Notes: generated by a model not told the origin, from the sequence alone. DNA of 64,000 nucleotides from Acidobacteriota bacterium (GCA_026393675.1 JAPKZQ010000042.1:49966-113965); one strand, 5' to 3'; counted from the stretch's first letter, positions 28,113-37,982 are shown. A program made the numbers and translations.

Positions 28113-31049
28113 ATGGGTAGTAAGCGTGTACTTTTGATGTTGCTCTGTGTCGTCGTCATCCCCGCCGTCGCGTTCGGTCAGCAGACCGGCGGGATCGTCG
28201 GCAGGGTGATCGGCACGGACAACCTGGTCATCCCGGGGGTGACCGTTGAGGCGCGTTCCAACGTGCTGCCAGGCCCAAGGGTCACGGTCACGAGCAGTGT
28301 GGGCGAGTACCGCCTCCCTGCCCTTCCTCCTGGCGAATACGCGGTGGCATTTGAATTGTCTGGAATGGCGAAGGTCACCAAACAGGTTCAGGTCCAGCTC
28401 GCGCAGGACGCGACCCTCAATGTCACAATGAGTGTCGGCGGCGTGACGGAGACCGTCACGGTGACGGCCCAGATCGTGCCCGTCATCGATAAAGACTCGA
28501 CGGCCATCAAGAGCGGCGTGTCGTCGCAGACGATCCAATCCTTGCCAACCGGTCAGGAGTACCGCGATCTCATCAAACTCATCCCCGGTGTGCAGTTGAC
28601 CCAGGACGGCACGCGAGGCCCGAGTGCGGGCGGCAGCGGCCAGGACAACGTGTACAAGTTTGACGGCGTCAACGTGACCATGCCGCTGTTCGGGACGCTG
28701 TCGGCCGAGCCGGCGGCATACGACATCGCCGAGGTCACCACGATTAAGGGCGGCGCCAAGGCGGTGGATTTCGAACGGTCGGGCGGGTTCTCGGTGGACT
28801 CGGTCAGCAAAACGGGAACCAGCCGGTACTCTGGGCAGGTCAGCTATCAGTTCCAGACCGCCGGCATGGCCTCTAAGGTGCAGAACGGCAGTCTCTCGAA
28901 GTACAGCCAAGGCCTCAGCTGGTTGACGGCCAATGTCGGGGGTCCGGTGATTCCGAACCATGCGTTCTTCTATGGTTCGTACTACCGGCCGGAGCGGGAT
29001 CGCGCGAACCGGGCAAACCTGTACGGCAACCTCCCGGACTACAAGAGCACTCGCAACGAGGGTTTCGGGAAGATGACGCTCACGCCGACGAGCAACATCC
29101 TGCTCAACGCCAGCTACCGGTACTCGCACCGTCTTGATAAGAGCGATCTGTTCGCACAGTCCTCCGCCGCGACGACCGGGACCGGCTACGAGTCCTGGCA
29201 GCGAATTGCGACGGCCGACGGCTCCTGGATCATCAACTCGAGGAGTTTCGCGTCGTTCAAGTACACGCATTACGAGAATCCGAACCAGGGCCGGCCGGAC
29301 AACGTGTCGAACGCGGAGATCAACACGACGATTGGCACACGGCTCGACGTCAACAACCTTGACACGCTCGGCCGGTTGGAAGTGCCGAATACGGTTGCCG
29401 GACAGGATGCGTACAACGCGTTCATCCAACCCCTCATCGATCGATACGGATATACCTCGAGCGCCGGCGTCAAGACCGGTGGCGGCTTCGTTGGGTACGG
29501 CTACCAGTTTGACAAGGACGACTTCTTCCGCAATTCCTGGCAGGTCGCGTATAACTTGAACCTCGGCTCCACGACAAGCCACGACATCCACTTCGGCTAC
29601 CAGCGATACACGGACTCCGAAGACCTCTTGCGAAGTTCGAACGGCTGGGGTCGAATCACGGTCCCGGGCGGGCGATCCGCGAGTCTCGGCATCAACGGCA
29701 TTCCGGCCTACTACATGGTGCAATTCCAACAGCAGTCGACCGGGGCCGTGCCGCCAATCCACTCGTCGTACTGGTCGCAGAGCGTCGAGGCCAACGACAC
29801 GATCCGCCACAAGAACTGGTCGTTCAACCTGGGCCTGCTCGCCAGCAACGACCGGTTGTACGGCCAGGGGCTCAAGGGAGATTCGACGACGGTGTCCGGG
29901 TACGTCGCGTCCCCGGGCACGGTCTACAAGATGTACGAGATCCCGTTCAAGAAGATGCTCCAGCCGCGTGTCGGGGCGACTTGGGCGTATAACGGCCAGG
30001 ATACGATCTACGCGAGCTTCGCGACCTACGTGCCGGCGGCCAGTTCCCTGCCGCGCGCCGCTTCATGGGCCCGCAATCTGGCCGTCGAGATCTTCGGGTA
30101 CTTTGATGCGAACGGTGTCCTCTATGGCACGCAGCCGAATGCGGCATCAACGGGCAAGCTGTTTGTCGAAGACATGACGCCCAAGACCGTCACCGAGTAT
30201 CTGCTGGGCACGTCCAGGCAGTTCAGCCCGCACCTGACTGGACGCGCCTATCTCCGTTACCGCTACGCCGACCATTTCTGGGAAGACACCAACAATAATG
30301 CGCGACTGGCGTTCAGCATGCCGGCCGGCTGGGGGCCCTCGCTGTACTACATTGGCGACCTCGCGACTCGGCTGGCCCAGATCGGTACCGGTGGTTCCGG
30401 AAACAGCTACATCATCACCGAACTCGACCGGGCCTACACGAAGTACTACGAGGCGACCGTCGAATCGGAGTACCGCAGCACGAAGCTCTATGTCCGAGGG
30501 TCGTACACGTGGAGCAAGTACTACGGCAACTTCGATCAGGACAACACCTCGGGGGGAGCCTCCAACGATGCCAACCTCTTTATCGGGTCATCGAATATCG
30601 GTGACGGCGCCGGACGGCAGCTATGGAACTCCAAGGAGGGAAGACTACACGGCGATCGTCCGCACTCGCTGAAGATCTACGCCTACTACCAGCTGCCTTG
30701 GAATGCCAGCATCGGGGCGTTCGCCCTGGCGCAATCCGGCCAGCCCTGGGAAGCGACCAGCTACGAGCCGTACATCGCGCTGACCACCAGCACCAGCGAC
30801 ACGAATCGCTATGCCGAACCGGCTGGTTCCCGAAGAACCGCCGCGTGGTACCAGCTCGATCTCAACTACACGCAGAATGTCTCGCTCACCGGACACTACA
30901 AGCTGCAGCTGGTTGGCGACCTCTACAACGTCACCAACACCCAGACGGGTTACAACTACACCTCGGGTATGCACAGCTCGACGTTTAACCAGCCTCAGTC
31001 ATTCCTGAGTCCGCGGCGCATCCAGGTGTCGGCGCGGTTCCAGTTCTAG
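28113..31049 (+). CDS. TonB-dependent receptor with carboxypeptidase-regulatory-like N-terminal domain
   Basis: A 978-residue outer-membrane transporter of the large acidobacterial/bacteroidetal type. Signal peptide about 1-22 (LLMLLCVVVIPAVAFGQ); CarboxypepD_reg-like domain about 25-110 (GRVIGTDNLVIPGVTVEARS, GEYRLPALPPGEYAVAFELSG); plug about 125-245 (RDLIKLIPGVQL); then a beta-barrel rich in Tyr, Ser and Asn, ending in RRIQVSARFQF with the terminal Phe expected for BAM insertion. ATG 28113 has GGAGG four bases upstream; the frame is open from 27990, but only this start gives a signal peptide. Substrate cannot be told; such receptors take up oligosaccharides, peptides or metal chelates. Single gene with its own promoter and terminator. 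Confidence 0.9.
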   Translation: MGSKRVLLMLLCVVVIPAVAFGQQTGGIVGRVIGTDNLVIPGVTVEARSNVLPGPRVTVTSSVGEYRLPALPPGEYAVAFELSGMAKVTKQVQVQLAQDATLNVTMSVGGVTETVTVTAQIVPVIDKDSTAIKSGVSSQTIQSLPTGQEYRDLIKLIPGVQLTQDGTRGPSAGGSGQDNVYKFDGVNVTMPLFGTLSAEPAAYDIAEVTTIKGGAKAVDFERSGGFSVDSVSKTGTSRYSGQVSYQFQTAGMASKVQNGSLSKYSQGLSWLTANVGGPVIPNHAFFYGSYYRPERDRANRANLYGNLPDYKSTRNEGFGKMTLTPTSNILLNASYRYSHRLDKSDLFAQSSAATTGTGYESWQRIATADGSWIINSRSFASFKYTHYENPNQGRPDNVSNAEINTTIGTRLDVNNLDTLGRLEVPNTVAGQDAYNAFIQPLIDRYGYTSSAGVKTGGGFVGYGYQFDKDDFFRNSWQVAYNLNLGSTTSHDIHFGYQRYTDSEDLLRSSNGWGRITVPGGRSASLGINGIPAYYMVQFQQQSTGAVPPIHSSYWSQSVEANDTIRHKNWSFNLGLLASNDRLYGQGLKGDSTTVSGYVASPGTVYKMYEIPFKKMLQPRVGATWAYNGQDTIYASFATYVPAASSLPRAASWARNLAVEIFGYFDANGVLYGTQPNAASTGKLFVEDMTPKTVTEYLLGTSRQFSPHLTGRAYLRYRYADHFWEDTNNNARLAFSMPAGWGPSLYYIGDLATRLAQIGTGGSGNSYIITELDRAYTKYYEATVESEYRSTKLYVRGSYTWSKYYGNFDQDNTSGGASNDANLFIGSSNIGDGAGRQLWNSKEGRLHGDRPHSLKIYAYYQLPWNASIGAFALAQSGQPWEATSYEPYIALTTSTSDTNRYAEPAGSRRTAAWYQLDLNYTQNVSLTGHYKLQLVGDLYNVTNTQTGYNYTSGMHSSTFNQPQSFLSPRRIQVSARFQF

Positions 31050-31099
31050 GCCCTGAGCTTCGTCGAAGGATAAAGCAGACGATCTCGTGATCGGGGCAA

Positions 31100-31133
31100 G
31101 GGCCCGGCGGTTCATTCCGCCGGGCCCTTTTTT
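31100..31133 (+). terminator. Strong intrinsic terminator
   Basis: Perfect 11-bp GC stem GGGCCCGGCGG / CCGCCGGGCCC with loop TTCATT and a run of six T (31128-31133), 50 bp after the receptor stop. It also lies 7 bp beyond the 3' end of the convergent sulfatase-like gene, where the minus-strand tail is only weakly T-rich. Confidence 0.93.
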
Positions 31134-31139
31134 GGGGGC

Positions 31140-33173
31140 TTAGCGGATGCCCTGGAAGAGCCGCTCGCGGGCGATGAGGGCGCGCGTGGTCTGGTCCGCA
31201 GAACGACGCGCCCGCTCGATGCGGGCGGCCCGATCGGGTTCGTTCAGCAGCACGCTGACCTGGGCCCGCTTGAATAGAGCCATCGGGTAGTCGGGATGTG
31301 AGGCAGGCACACGGTCGAGAGACGTGCGCGCGTCCTGGTAGCGCCGGGACGCCAGGTAAAGGACACCGAGCTCGAGGTCGTGGGCGAAACCGTTGCCCTG
31401 CGCAACCCTCGCCTTCTCAAACGAATCAATGGCGACGGCCGTCTGTTCCGCGGTCATGGCCATTTGGCCCAACCGAACCAGTTCCGCGGCACTGGGCTTG
31501 CGCATCCCGTAGATCTTCTGGCGAAGCCTCAGCGCGTCCACGACGCGTCCCTGGCGCTCCCGAATCACGGCCAGCGCCTCGATGGCGGGTAAGCGGTCAG
31601 GCGTCTCGGCCATGATCTGCTCGAGCAGCGGCTCGGCGCGCGACCAGTCCCGACTGCGCGTGTAGTGCAAGGCCAGATACGTGCGCACATCGGGCGAACC
31701 CGGAGCCATCTCCGCGGCCTTGCGGAACATGTCCTCGGCTCGGGCTTCGTGGCCCAGAGACGAATGTGCCACCGCCAGACGCAGGCAGGCATCTAAATTG
31801 TGCGGGTCTTCAGCCAGGATTCTCGCTAGCAGCGGGATGACGCGCGCGTACTCCTCGTTCACGAACAACCCCGACGCCTTGTCGAGCAGGTCGAAGAGCC
31901 GCGTCATGTCGATCGGACGCGGTGCGTCTTTCCGCACCACCGGTGCGGCCGACGCGCTTACGTAGCCAAGACTCGCGAGCGACCGTCGGGCCTCGTCGCT
32001 AAGATCGCCCGGAGGCCTCATGGACTCCGACGAGGGCACCGGATAGTCCCGGATCGCGACCTGCATCTGCGCCGACTGGGTCGCGGTGGACGCCAGATCG
32101 CGCGATTCCTTCGGGTCGGCCACCACGTCATAGACTTCCATCCGCCCAGCCAGGATGGACTTCTGTCGGCCCTCCACTGCCATCGTCTGTGGCTGCCACC
32201 CGTACTCGAGAAACGGCTTCATCGCCTCGCCGAGTACGATCTCTGCAGCGGCGCTGCGCAGGCTTCCAGTGGCATCGACGCCTGCCCAATCCAGAATCGT
32301 GTGATACACCCTGCGCGTGCTCACGGGCGTTTCGACCGTGCCGGCGGTCACGCCCGGGCCCACCAGCACCAGCGGCACGTGCATCGTCGACTGATAGACA
32401 AGATTCCCGTGCAACGACTCGCCGTGGTCGCCCAGCCCCTCCCCGTGATCGCCCACGATCACGATCGCGACAGGTCCCCTCGCCTGATGCTCGAACGCCT
32501 GGAGCAATCGGCCAAGTTGCGCATCCATCGACGCGATCTCGCCCAGGTACGGGCTCCCCGCGTACTTTGTGCGAAACGGTTCGGGCGGGGTGTATGGGGC
32601 ATGTGGATCGAAATAGTGCACCCACAGAAAAAGCGGCTGCGAGGACGCCTGACCCAGCCACGCGAGCGCAGCGTCGGTTGTCTCGGCAGCAACCCGCTCC
32701 TCCCGCCCTGCGGGCAGTTCATCGTTGTACAGATCAAATCCCCTCGCGAGCCCGAAGCGCCGCGAGAGGATGAACGACGAGGTAAAGGCGGTCGTGCGAT
32801 ACCCGGCCTTCCGAAGTCGCTCCGCCAGCACGGGCTGGGCCGCCGGAACGGCGCGGCCGTTCTCGTGGATGGCGTGCCCGGCCGGGTAGAGCCCGGTCAT
32901 CATCGACGTATGCGACGGCAGCGTTTCTGGGACGGTCGCGTAGGCCTGGCGGAATCGCCGTCCTCGTGCCGCGACTGCGTTGAAGGCCGGTGTCTCTATC
33001 CCCACCGCCTCAGGACCGATGGCGTCCGCCCGGGTCGTATCAAGTGTGACGAGGAGGATGGACGGCAGGACGTGCGCAGGCGTTGGAGCGGCCTGCTCCG
33101 GCTTCTGACGGGTCCCGCACGCACCGGCAACCAGCGCGGCCGCGAGAATTGCGAAAAGGGGTCGGGTCGGCAT
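31140..33173 (-). CDS. Exported sulfatase-like hydrolase (alkaline phosphatase superfamily) with TPR repeats
   Basis: 677 residues: an N-terminal signal sequence with a possible but weak lipobox (LVAGACGT, Cys19), an alkaline-phosphatase-superfamily domain (about 35-390; LLVTLDTTRAD, HYFDPHAPYTPP, GDHGEGLGDHGE) and about seven TPR-like helical repeats (about 430-660; EEYARVIPLLARILAEDPHN, MAPGSPDVRTYLALHY). In true sulfatases the nucleophile is Cys or Ser in C/S-x-P-S-R, matured to formylglycine; here it reads T84-L-P-S-H88. A sulfatase mechanism is therefore doubtful, and a Thr-nucleophile phosphohydrolase or phosphotransferase is more likely. The start overlaps the rho stop (ATGA), so it is translated in coupling with rho. 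Confidence 0.85.
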   Translation of the reverse strand: MPTRPLFAILAAALVAGACGTRQKPEQAAPTPAHVLPSILLVTLDTTRADAIGPEAVGIETPAFNAVAARGRRFRQAYATVPETLPSHTSMMTGLYPAGHAIHENGRAVPAAQPVLAERLRKAGYRTTAFTSSFILSRRFGLARGFDLYNDELPAGREERVAAETTDAALAWLGQASSQPLFLWVHYFDPHAPYTPPEPFRTKYAGSPYLGEIASMDAQLGRLLQAFEHQARGPVAIVIVGDHGEGLGDHGESLHGNLVYQSTMHVPLVLVGPGVTAGTVETPVSTRRVYHTILDWAGVDATGSLRSAAAEIVLGEAMKPFLEYGWQPQTMAVEGRQKSILAGRMEVYDVVADPKESRDLASTATQSAQMQVAIRDYPVPSSESMRPPGDLSDEARRSLASLGYVSASAAPVVRKDAPRPIDMTRLFDLLDKASGLFVNEEYARVIPLLARILAEDPHNLDACLRLAVAHSSLGHEARAEDMFRKAAEMAPGSPDVRTYLALHYTRSRDWSRAEPLLEQIMAETPDRLPAIEALAVIRERQGRVVDALRLRQKIYGMRKPSAAELVRLGQMAMTAEQTAVAIDSFEKARVAQGNGFAHDLELGVLYLASRRYQDARTSLDRVPASHPDYPMALFKRAQVSVLLNEPDRAARIERARRSADQTTRALIARERLFQGIR

Positions 33174-34570
33174 CAGCCCATGCGTTGCATCGACGAGAGG
33201 AACTCGGCGTTCGACTTGGTCTTGCCCATCTTGTCGAGGAGCAGTTCCATGGCCTCGACGGGCGACAGCGGAGTGAGCACCTTGCGCAGCACCCAGATCC
33301 GGTTGAGGTCGTCGCGAGGAATGAGCAGCTCTTCCTTGCGCGTGCCGCTCTTCTGGATGTCGATGGCCGGAAACACGCGCTTGTCCACCAGCTTGCGGTC
33401 CAGGTGGATTTCCATGTTGCCCGTGCCCTTGAACTCCTCGAAGATCACATCGTCCATGCGCGAACCGGTGTCGATGAGCGCAGTCGCGATGATCGTGAGC
33501 GACCCGCCTTCTTCGATGTTGCGAGCCGCACCGAAGAATCGCTTGGGTTTCTGCAGCGCGTTCGAATCCAGACCGCCCGACAGCACCTTGCCCGATGGCG
33601 GGATCACGGTGTTGTAGGCGCGTGCCAGGCGCGTGACCGAATCCAGCAGGATGAGCACGTCCTTCTTGTGCTCGACCAGCCGCTTGGCCTTCTCGATCAC
33701 CATCTCGGCCACCTGCACGTGCCGCTGTGCCGGCTCGTCAAACGTCGACGAGATGACCTCGCCCTGCACCGACCGCTGCATATCGGTCACTTCTTCCGGC
33801 CGCTCGTCGATCAGCAGGACGATGAGGTAGACCTCGGGATGATTCTGGGCCACCGACTGCGCGATGGCCTGCAGCAACATCGTCTTGCCCGTGCGAGGCG
33901 GCGCGACGATCAGGCCGCGCTGGCCCTTTCCGATGGGGATCATCAGATCCATCACGCGCGCCGACAGATTCTCGGCGACCGTCTCGAGCCGCAACGCCTC
34001 CTGCGGATAGAGGGGTGTCAGGTTCTCGAAGAAGAGCTTCTCGCGCGCCTGGTCCGGCGGCTCGAAGTTGACTGCCTCCACCTTGATGAGCGCGAAGTAG
34101 CGCTCGCCTTCTTTGGGCGGCCTGATCTGTCCCGACACCGTGTCGCCCGTCTGGAGGTCGAACTTCCGGATCTGCGACGGGGACACGTAGATGTCGTCGG
34201 GCCCAGGCAGGTAGTTGTAGTCCGGCGCGCGCAGGAATCCGAAACCGTCTGGCAGCACTTCGAGGACGCCCTCGGAGAAGATGAAGCCGCTCTGCTCGGT
34301 CTGCGCTTTCAGAATCTGGAAAATCAGATCCTGCTTGCGCATGCCCGTCGCGCCAGCCACGTTCAGGTCCTTGGCAATCTGCGTGAGCTTCTGGATACTC
34401 ATGTCCTTCAGCTCGGTGATGTTCAGGCCTTCCCCTGAGCGCTTCTGGCCACCGTTGGTGGAGGCCGGCTTGGCGGCATCTGGCACCGCTTCAGCGACGG
34501 CTGGCTCGGCAGGGAGTTCTTCGTTAGACGCGCGCGGGATCGAAGCTTGGCGCTTGGGGTTGTTTGCCAT
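33173..34570 (-). CDS. rho: Transcription termination factor Rho
   Basis: Hexameric RNA-dependent ATPase that ends untranslated transcripts. 465 residues: an acidic/Ala-rich N-terminal tail (1-48), the Rho_N helix bundle ([15 protein letters not shown]), a cold-shock-like RNA-binding domain (about 95-165: [14 protein letters not shown]), and a RecA-type core with PPRTGKT (224-230), [37 protein letters not shown] and the C-terminal [12 protein letters not shown] 34570 is chosen because MANNPK starts just before the tail and the -10/-35 lie upstream of it. The promoter is at 34678-34707, leaving a leader of about 100 nt as expected for an autoregulated rho gene. Confidence 0.98.
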   Translation of the reverse strand: MANNPKRQASIPRASNEELPAEPAVAEAVPDAAKPASTNGGQKRSGEGLNITELKDMSIQKLTQIAKDLNVAGATGMRKQDLIFQILKAQTEQSGFIFSEGVLEVLPDGFGFLRAPDYNYLPGPDDIYVSPSQIRKFDLQTGDTVSGQIRPPKEGERYFALIKVEAVNFEPPDQAREKLFFENLTPLYPQEALRLETVAENLSARVMDLMIPIGKGQRGLIVAPPRTGKTMLLQAIAQSVAQNHPEVYLIVLLIDERPEEVTDMQRSVQGEVISSTFDEPAQRHVQVAEMVIEKAKRLVEHKKDVLILLDSVTRLARAYNTVIPPSGKVLSGGLDSNALQKPKRFFGAARNIEEGGSLTIIATALIDTGSRMDDVIFEEFKGTGNMEIHLDRKLVDKRVFPAIDIQKSGTRKEELLIPRDDLNRIWVLRKVLTPLSPVEAMELLLDKMGKTKSNAEFLSSMQRMG

Positions 34571-34677
34571 GGGTCTGCTCAGAACGCTGGAACGGCTGGT
34601 TACGTACGGAACGATCAACGAGTGCGGGGTGGAAGGCCCCCGCGGCCAGAAATGACTGGGGGTGGCTCGGCCATTCA

Positions 34678-34707
34678 ACTATAGGGCAGCCTTTTGGGCG
34701 GTGTCAA
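34678..34707 (-). promoter_or_regulatory. rho promoter
   Basis: Minus strand: TTGACA (34707-34702), 18-bp spacer, TATAGT (34683-34678). Close to consensus for a sigma-70-type promoter; it lies in the gap between the CoA-binding protein gene and rho. Confidence 0.75.
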
Positions 34708-34736
34708 CAGGCAGACGACCACGGGACACCTGCGAC

Positions 34737-35108
34737 TCAGTACGAGGACGGCGACTCTCCAATCCCGACGATGCTGCAGGCGACGATGGGCTTGAGCCCG
34801 AGGCCGCGGGCCTTCGCCACCAGCTCCGGACTCTCGGCGCCGGGATTGATCCAGAGTTCCGCAATGCCCTTCCGGGCGACGTCCTCAATCACGCGCTCCC
34901 CGACGGCGGGTGGCAGGTAGAGGCTGGCCATGTCGATCGGCCCCGGCACGTCGAGCACCGATTTATAGGCCTTGAGCCCCTCGACTTCCGCCTCTTTCGG
35001 ATGAATCGGGATGACCGTATAGCCCTGCCGGACAAACGCGCGAACGGCTTTGTTCGAGAACTTGGACCGGTCCGCCGAAGCGCCGATGATCGCCACCGTT
35101 TTGCCCAT
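34737..35108 (-). CDS. CoA-binding domain protein (YccU-like)
   Basis: A 123-residue stand-alone Rossmann CoA-binding domain: KTVAIIGASADRSKFSNKAV, VIPIHPKEAEVEGLKAYKSV, GPIDMASLYLPPAVGERVIED, AELWINPGAESPELVAKARG and a C-terminal IVACSIVG, which supplies the Cys usually seen in this family. Known members bind CoA or related ligands; the cellular role is not established. ATG 35108 fits the family start; the open frame further upstream lies inside pckA. It sits 19 bp downstream of pckA on the same strand and likely shares its transcript. Confidence 0.9.
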   Translation of the reverse strand: MGKTVAIIGASADRSKFSNKAVRAFVRQGYTVIPIHPKEAEVEGLKAYKSVLDVPGPIDMASLYLPPAVGERVIEDVARKGIAELWINPGAESPELVAKARGLGLKPIVACSIVGIGESPSSY

Positions 35109-35127
35109 GTGATCTGATGTCCCTACT

Positions 35128-36768
35128 TCACACCTTCGGTCCAGCCTTCTCGACTTCCCTCGACTCGGCCGTGTCGAACTTCTTGAAGTTGTCGATGAAG
35201 CGGGCAGCCAACTGGTGGTACCGCTGGTCGTACATCTCCCGGCTTGGCCACGAGCGGGCCGGATCGAGCACGTGGTCCGGGACGTCCGGACACGTCTTCG
35301 GCACCTGGAATCCAAACACTGGGTCGGTCGTGTACTCGACGTTGAGCAGCTTGCCGTTGAGCGCGGCGTTGAGCATCGCCCGCGTGTACCGGATGCTGAT
35401 GCGCTTGCCGACGCCATACGGTCCACCCACCCAGCCGGTGTTGACCAGCCAGCAGTTGACGCCGTACCGCAGCACTTTCTCCCTCAGCAACCGTGCATAG
35501 AATTCCGGCGGGTGCACCATGAACGGCGCGCCGAAACACGTGCTGAACGTGATCTCGGGCTCCTTGCCCAGCCCGACCTCGGTACCCGCGATCTTCGAGG
35601 TGTAGCCGGAAATGAACTGGTAGCCGGCCTGGTCCACCGACAGTTTCGCGATCGGCGGCATGACGCCCGACGCGTCGCAGGTGAGGAAGATGACGTTCTT
35701 TGGGTGACCCGACCGCTTGTCCGGCAGCGCGTTGTCGATGAACTCGAGCGGGTACGACGCCCGCGTGTTCTCGGTAATCGTCGGGTCATCGAGGTCGATC
35801 ATCCGCGTCACCGGGTCGAAGACCACGTTTTCGAGAATCGTGCCGAACCGGTGGGTCGTCCCGAAGATCTGCGGCTCGGCCGACGCCGACAACTGGATCA
35901 CCTTCGCGTAACAGCCTCCTTCGAAGTTGAAGACGCCGTTGTCGCTCCACCCGTGTTCGTCGTCGCCAATCAGGCCGCGGGTCGGGTCGGCCGACAGCGT
36001 CGTCTTCCCCGTGCCCGACAGCCCGAAGAAGATGGCCGCGTCGCCGTCCTTCCCCACGTTGGCCGACGAGTGCATCGGAAACACGCCCTGCAGCGGCATC
36101 AGGTAGTTCATCACGGTGAAGATCGACTTCTTGATCTCCCCGGCGTACGCCGTATTGCCAATGATGCAGAGCCGTTGCGCGAAGTTGAGTGCGATGAACG
36201 TGTTCGATCCGGTGCCGTCGATCTGCTGGATCCCCTTGAAGTGCGGGCAGCAGATCACGGTGAAGTCGGGGACGTGCCGCCGGTACTCCTCGTTGGTACG
36301 CGGCGGGATAAACATGTTGCGGGCAAAGAGGCTGTGCCACGCGTGCTCGGTGATAATGCGCACCGGCATCCGGTAGTCCGGGTCCGCGCCAACGTAACAG
36401 TCCTGGACAAACACGTCCCGCCCCTGCAGAAATCCCTGCATGCGCGCGAACAGTTCATCGAATTTGTCGGGCGAGAAGGGCCGATTGTACTGCCCCCACC
36501 AGATGTGCCCCTCGGTCGACGGCTCGCGGACCACGAACTTGTCGTTGGCCGAACGCGCCGTGTGCTTCCCGGTATTCATCACCACCGCGCCGTCCCGTGT
36601 GATCGTGCCTTCCTTCCGGAACACGATCTCCTCGTAGAGGGCTTCAGTCGGGAGATTCCAGTACACGCCGCCGAGGTTGAACAAGCCGTGGTTGTCCAAC
36701 CCGTAGTCACTCTTCAACGCGGCAGACTGCGCCTGCGTCGGCGTCTTGATATCGAGCAGGTTGATCAT
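35128..36768 (-). CDS. pckA: Phosphoenolpyruvate carboxykinase (ATP)
   Basis: Converts oxaloacetate and ATP to PEP, CO2 and ADP for gluconeogenesis. 546 residues with the ATP-type kinase loop GLSGTGKT (249-256), metal motif DDEHGW (269-274), NTGKHTARSANDKF near the N-terminus, IIGNTAYAGEIKKS and YGVGKRISIRYTRAM near the C-terminus. This loop distinguishes the ATP form from the GTP form. The start overlaps the stop of the upstream aminotransferase gene by ATGA, linking amino-acid-derived oxaloacetate to PEP formation in one operon. Confidence 0.97.
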   Translation of the reverse strand: MINLLDIKTPTQAQSAALKSDYGLDNHGLFNLGGVYWNLPTEALYEEIVFRKEGTITRDGAVVMNTGKHTARSANDKFVVREPSTEGHIWWGQYNRPFSPDKFDELFARMQGFLQGRDVFVQDCYVGADPDYRMPVRIITEHAWHSLFARNMFIPPRTNEEYRRHVPDFTVICCPHFKGIQQIDGTGSNTFIALNFAQRLCIIGNTAYAGEIKKSIFTVMNYLMPLQGVFPMHSSANVGKDGDAAIFFGLSGTGKTTLSADPTRGLIGDDEHGWSDNGVFNFEGGCYAKVIQLSASAEPQIFGTTHRFGTILENVVFDPVTRMIDLDDPTITENTRASYPLEFIDNALPDKRSGHPKNVIFLTCDASGVMPPIAKLSVDQAGYQFISGYTSKIAGTEVGLGKEPEITFSTCFGAPFMVHPPEFYARLLREKVLRYGVNCWLVNTGWVGGPYGVGKRISIRYTRAMLNAALNGKLLNVEYTTDPVFGFQVPKTCPDVPDHVLDPARSWPSREMYDQRYHQLAARFIDNFKKFDTAESREVEKAGPKV

Positions 36769-37982
36769 AGCCAGTCCCTGATGAGCTTCTTGTCGCCGAT
36801 GTAAATGTCGTTGGGCGAACTCGGATCAAGCGCCCACTTGATGCGGGCGATCCCTTCTGTCACGTCCTTGACCGACCCGGCGAAACTCAGCCGCAGGTGG
36901 CCTTCCATGCCGAAGTCGCGGCCCGGAACCGTCACGACGAGGGCTTTCTTCAGGAGGAACTTCGACAATTCAACGGAGTTGCCGTTGTACGCGCGGAAGT
37001 CCGGCAGGCAGTAAAACGTGCCGTCCGGTTTGTAGGTCTTCACGCCGTTGAACGACGACAGTTCCCGCATGGCCACATCGCGGTTGTTCTGCATCTGCAG
37101 GCGGAGTCCTTCCACGATGCTCTGCAGGCCAATCAGGGCGCCCTCGGCACCCGCCTGCATCACCGGCGATCCGCACGACGTGGTCTGGGCCTGCACATTG
37201 GTCATCACCTGGACCAGCGGCCGCGGCGCCACGCACCAGCCAATCCGGAAGCCTGTCATCCCGTAGAGCTTCGCGATGCCGTTGATGACGAGCACGCGCG
37301 AATCCTCGAGATCGCACGTCGTGAACTGGTACGCCGACGGCGCCCGTTTCCCGTCGAACACGAGCTTGTGGTAGATGTCGTCCATGATCACGTAGATCTT
37401 CTTGCGCTCGCAGAAGTCGATGATCTGGGCGATGAATTCTTCCCGATACACGATGCCGCTCGGGTTGTTCGGGCTGTTGATGATGATGGCCTTCGTGTTG
37501 GAACCGACGGCCCGCTCGATGTCGGCCATCCGTGGATGGAAGCTGCCGTCCTCAGGCGTGACGATGACCGGCACGCCGTAACACATCTTGACCATCTCGG
37601 GATAACTGACCCAGTACGGCGCAAGGATCACCACTTCGTCCTGCGGATTCAGAATGCAATACAGCAGGTTGAAGATGCACTGCTTGGCGCCGGCCGACAC
37701 GATGATGTTCTCGGGGGCCACGACCTTGTCGTAGTGCTCCTCCGTATAACGGATGATGGCTTTCTTGAGAGAGGGCGTTCCGTCGGTCGGGCAGTACTTC
37801 ACGTCACCCTGGCTGAGTTTGGCCGCCGAAGCCAGAATCGCGGATATGGGCGTCTTGTTCTTCGGCTCGCCGATGCCGAGGTGAATGACCGGCTCACCGC
37901 GTTCCCGCAGCAACCGGGCCTCCTCGTTGAGTCGCAGGGTCGGCGACTCGATGATGGTCCTGGCAAGCTCACTGACAGCCAT
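36765..37982 (-). CDS. Class I PLP-dependent aminotransferase (aspartate aminotransferase-like)
   Basis: A 405-residue fold-type I aminotransferase: IHLGIGEPKNKTP, SAGAKQCIFNLLYCI, INSPNNPSGIVYRE with the substrate-contacting Asn, YVIMDDIYHKLVFDG and NGIAKLYGMTGFRIGW, whose Lys binds PLP. It most resembles AspC-type enzymes of subgroup Ib, which make oxaloacetate from aspartate. That fits the ATGA-coupled pckA gene downstream, which consumes oxaloacetate. The exact amino donor is not certain. ATG 37982 has GGAGAG upstream (minus strand). Confidence 0.93.
   Translation of the reverse strand: MAVSELARTIIESPTLRLNEEARLLRERGEPVIHLGIGEPKNKTPISAILASAAKLSQGDVKYCPTDGTPSLKKAIIRYTEEHYDKVVAPENIIVSAGAKQCIFNLLYCILNPQDEVVILAPYWVSYPEMVKMCYGVPVIVTPEDGSFHPRMADIERAVGSNTKAIIINSPNNPSGIVYREEFIAQIIDFCERKKIYVIMDDIYHKLVFDGKRAPSAYQFTTCDLEDSRVLVINGIAKLYGMTGFRIGWCVAPRPLVQVMTNVQAQTTSCGSPVMQAGAEGALIGLQSIVEGLRLQMQNNRDVAMRELSSFNGVKTYKPDGTFYCLPDFRAYNGNSVELSKFLLKKALVVTVPGRDFGMEGHLRLSFAGSVKDVTEGIARIKWALDPSSPNDIYIGDKKLIRDWL

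Noticed and set aside
28050..29810. 586-codon minus-strand frame opposite the TonB-dependent receptor
   Set aside because: High-GC shadow frame; no motif, no start context, and the plus strand is a clear receptor gene.
31050..31075. Short CTGAGCTTCGTCGAAGG sequence as a third copy of the foldback repeat
   Set aside because: Only the generic CTTCGAC/GAAG and CTCAG words are shared; the central block and stems are absent.
35215..36804. 529-codon plus-strand frame opposite pckA
   Set aside because: Antisense shadow; pckA on the minus strand has all family motifs.
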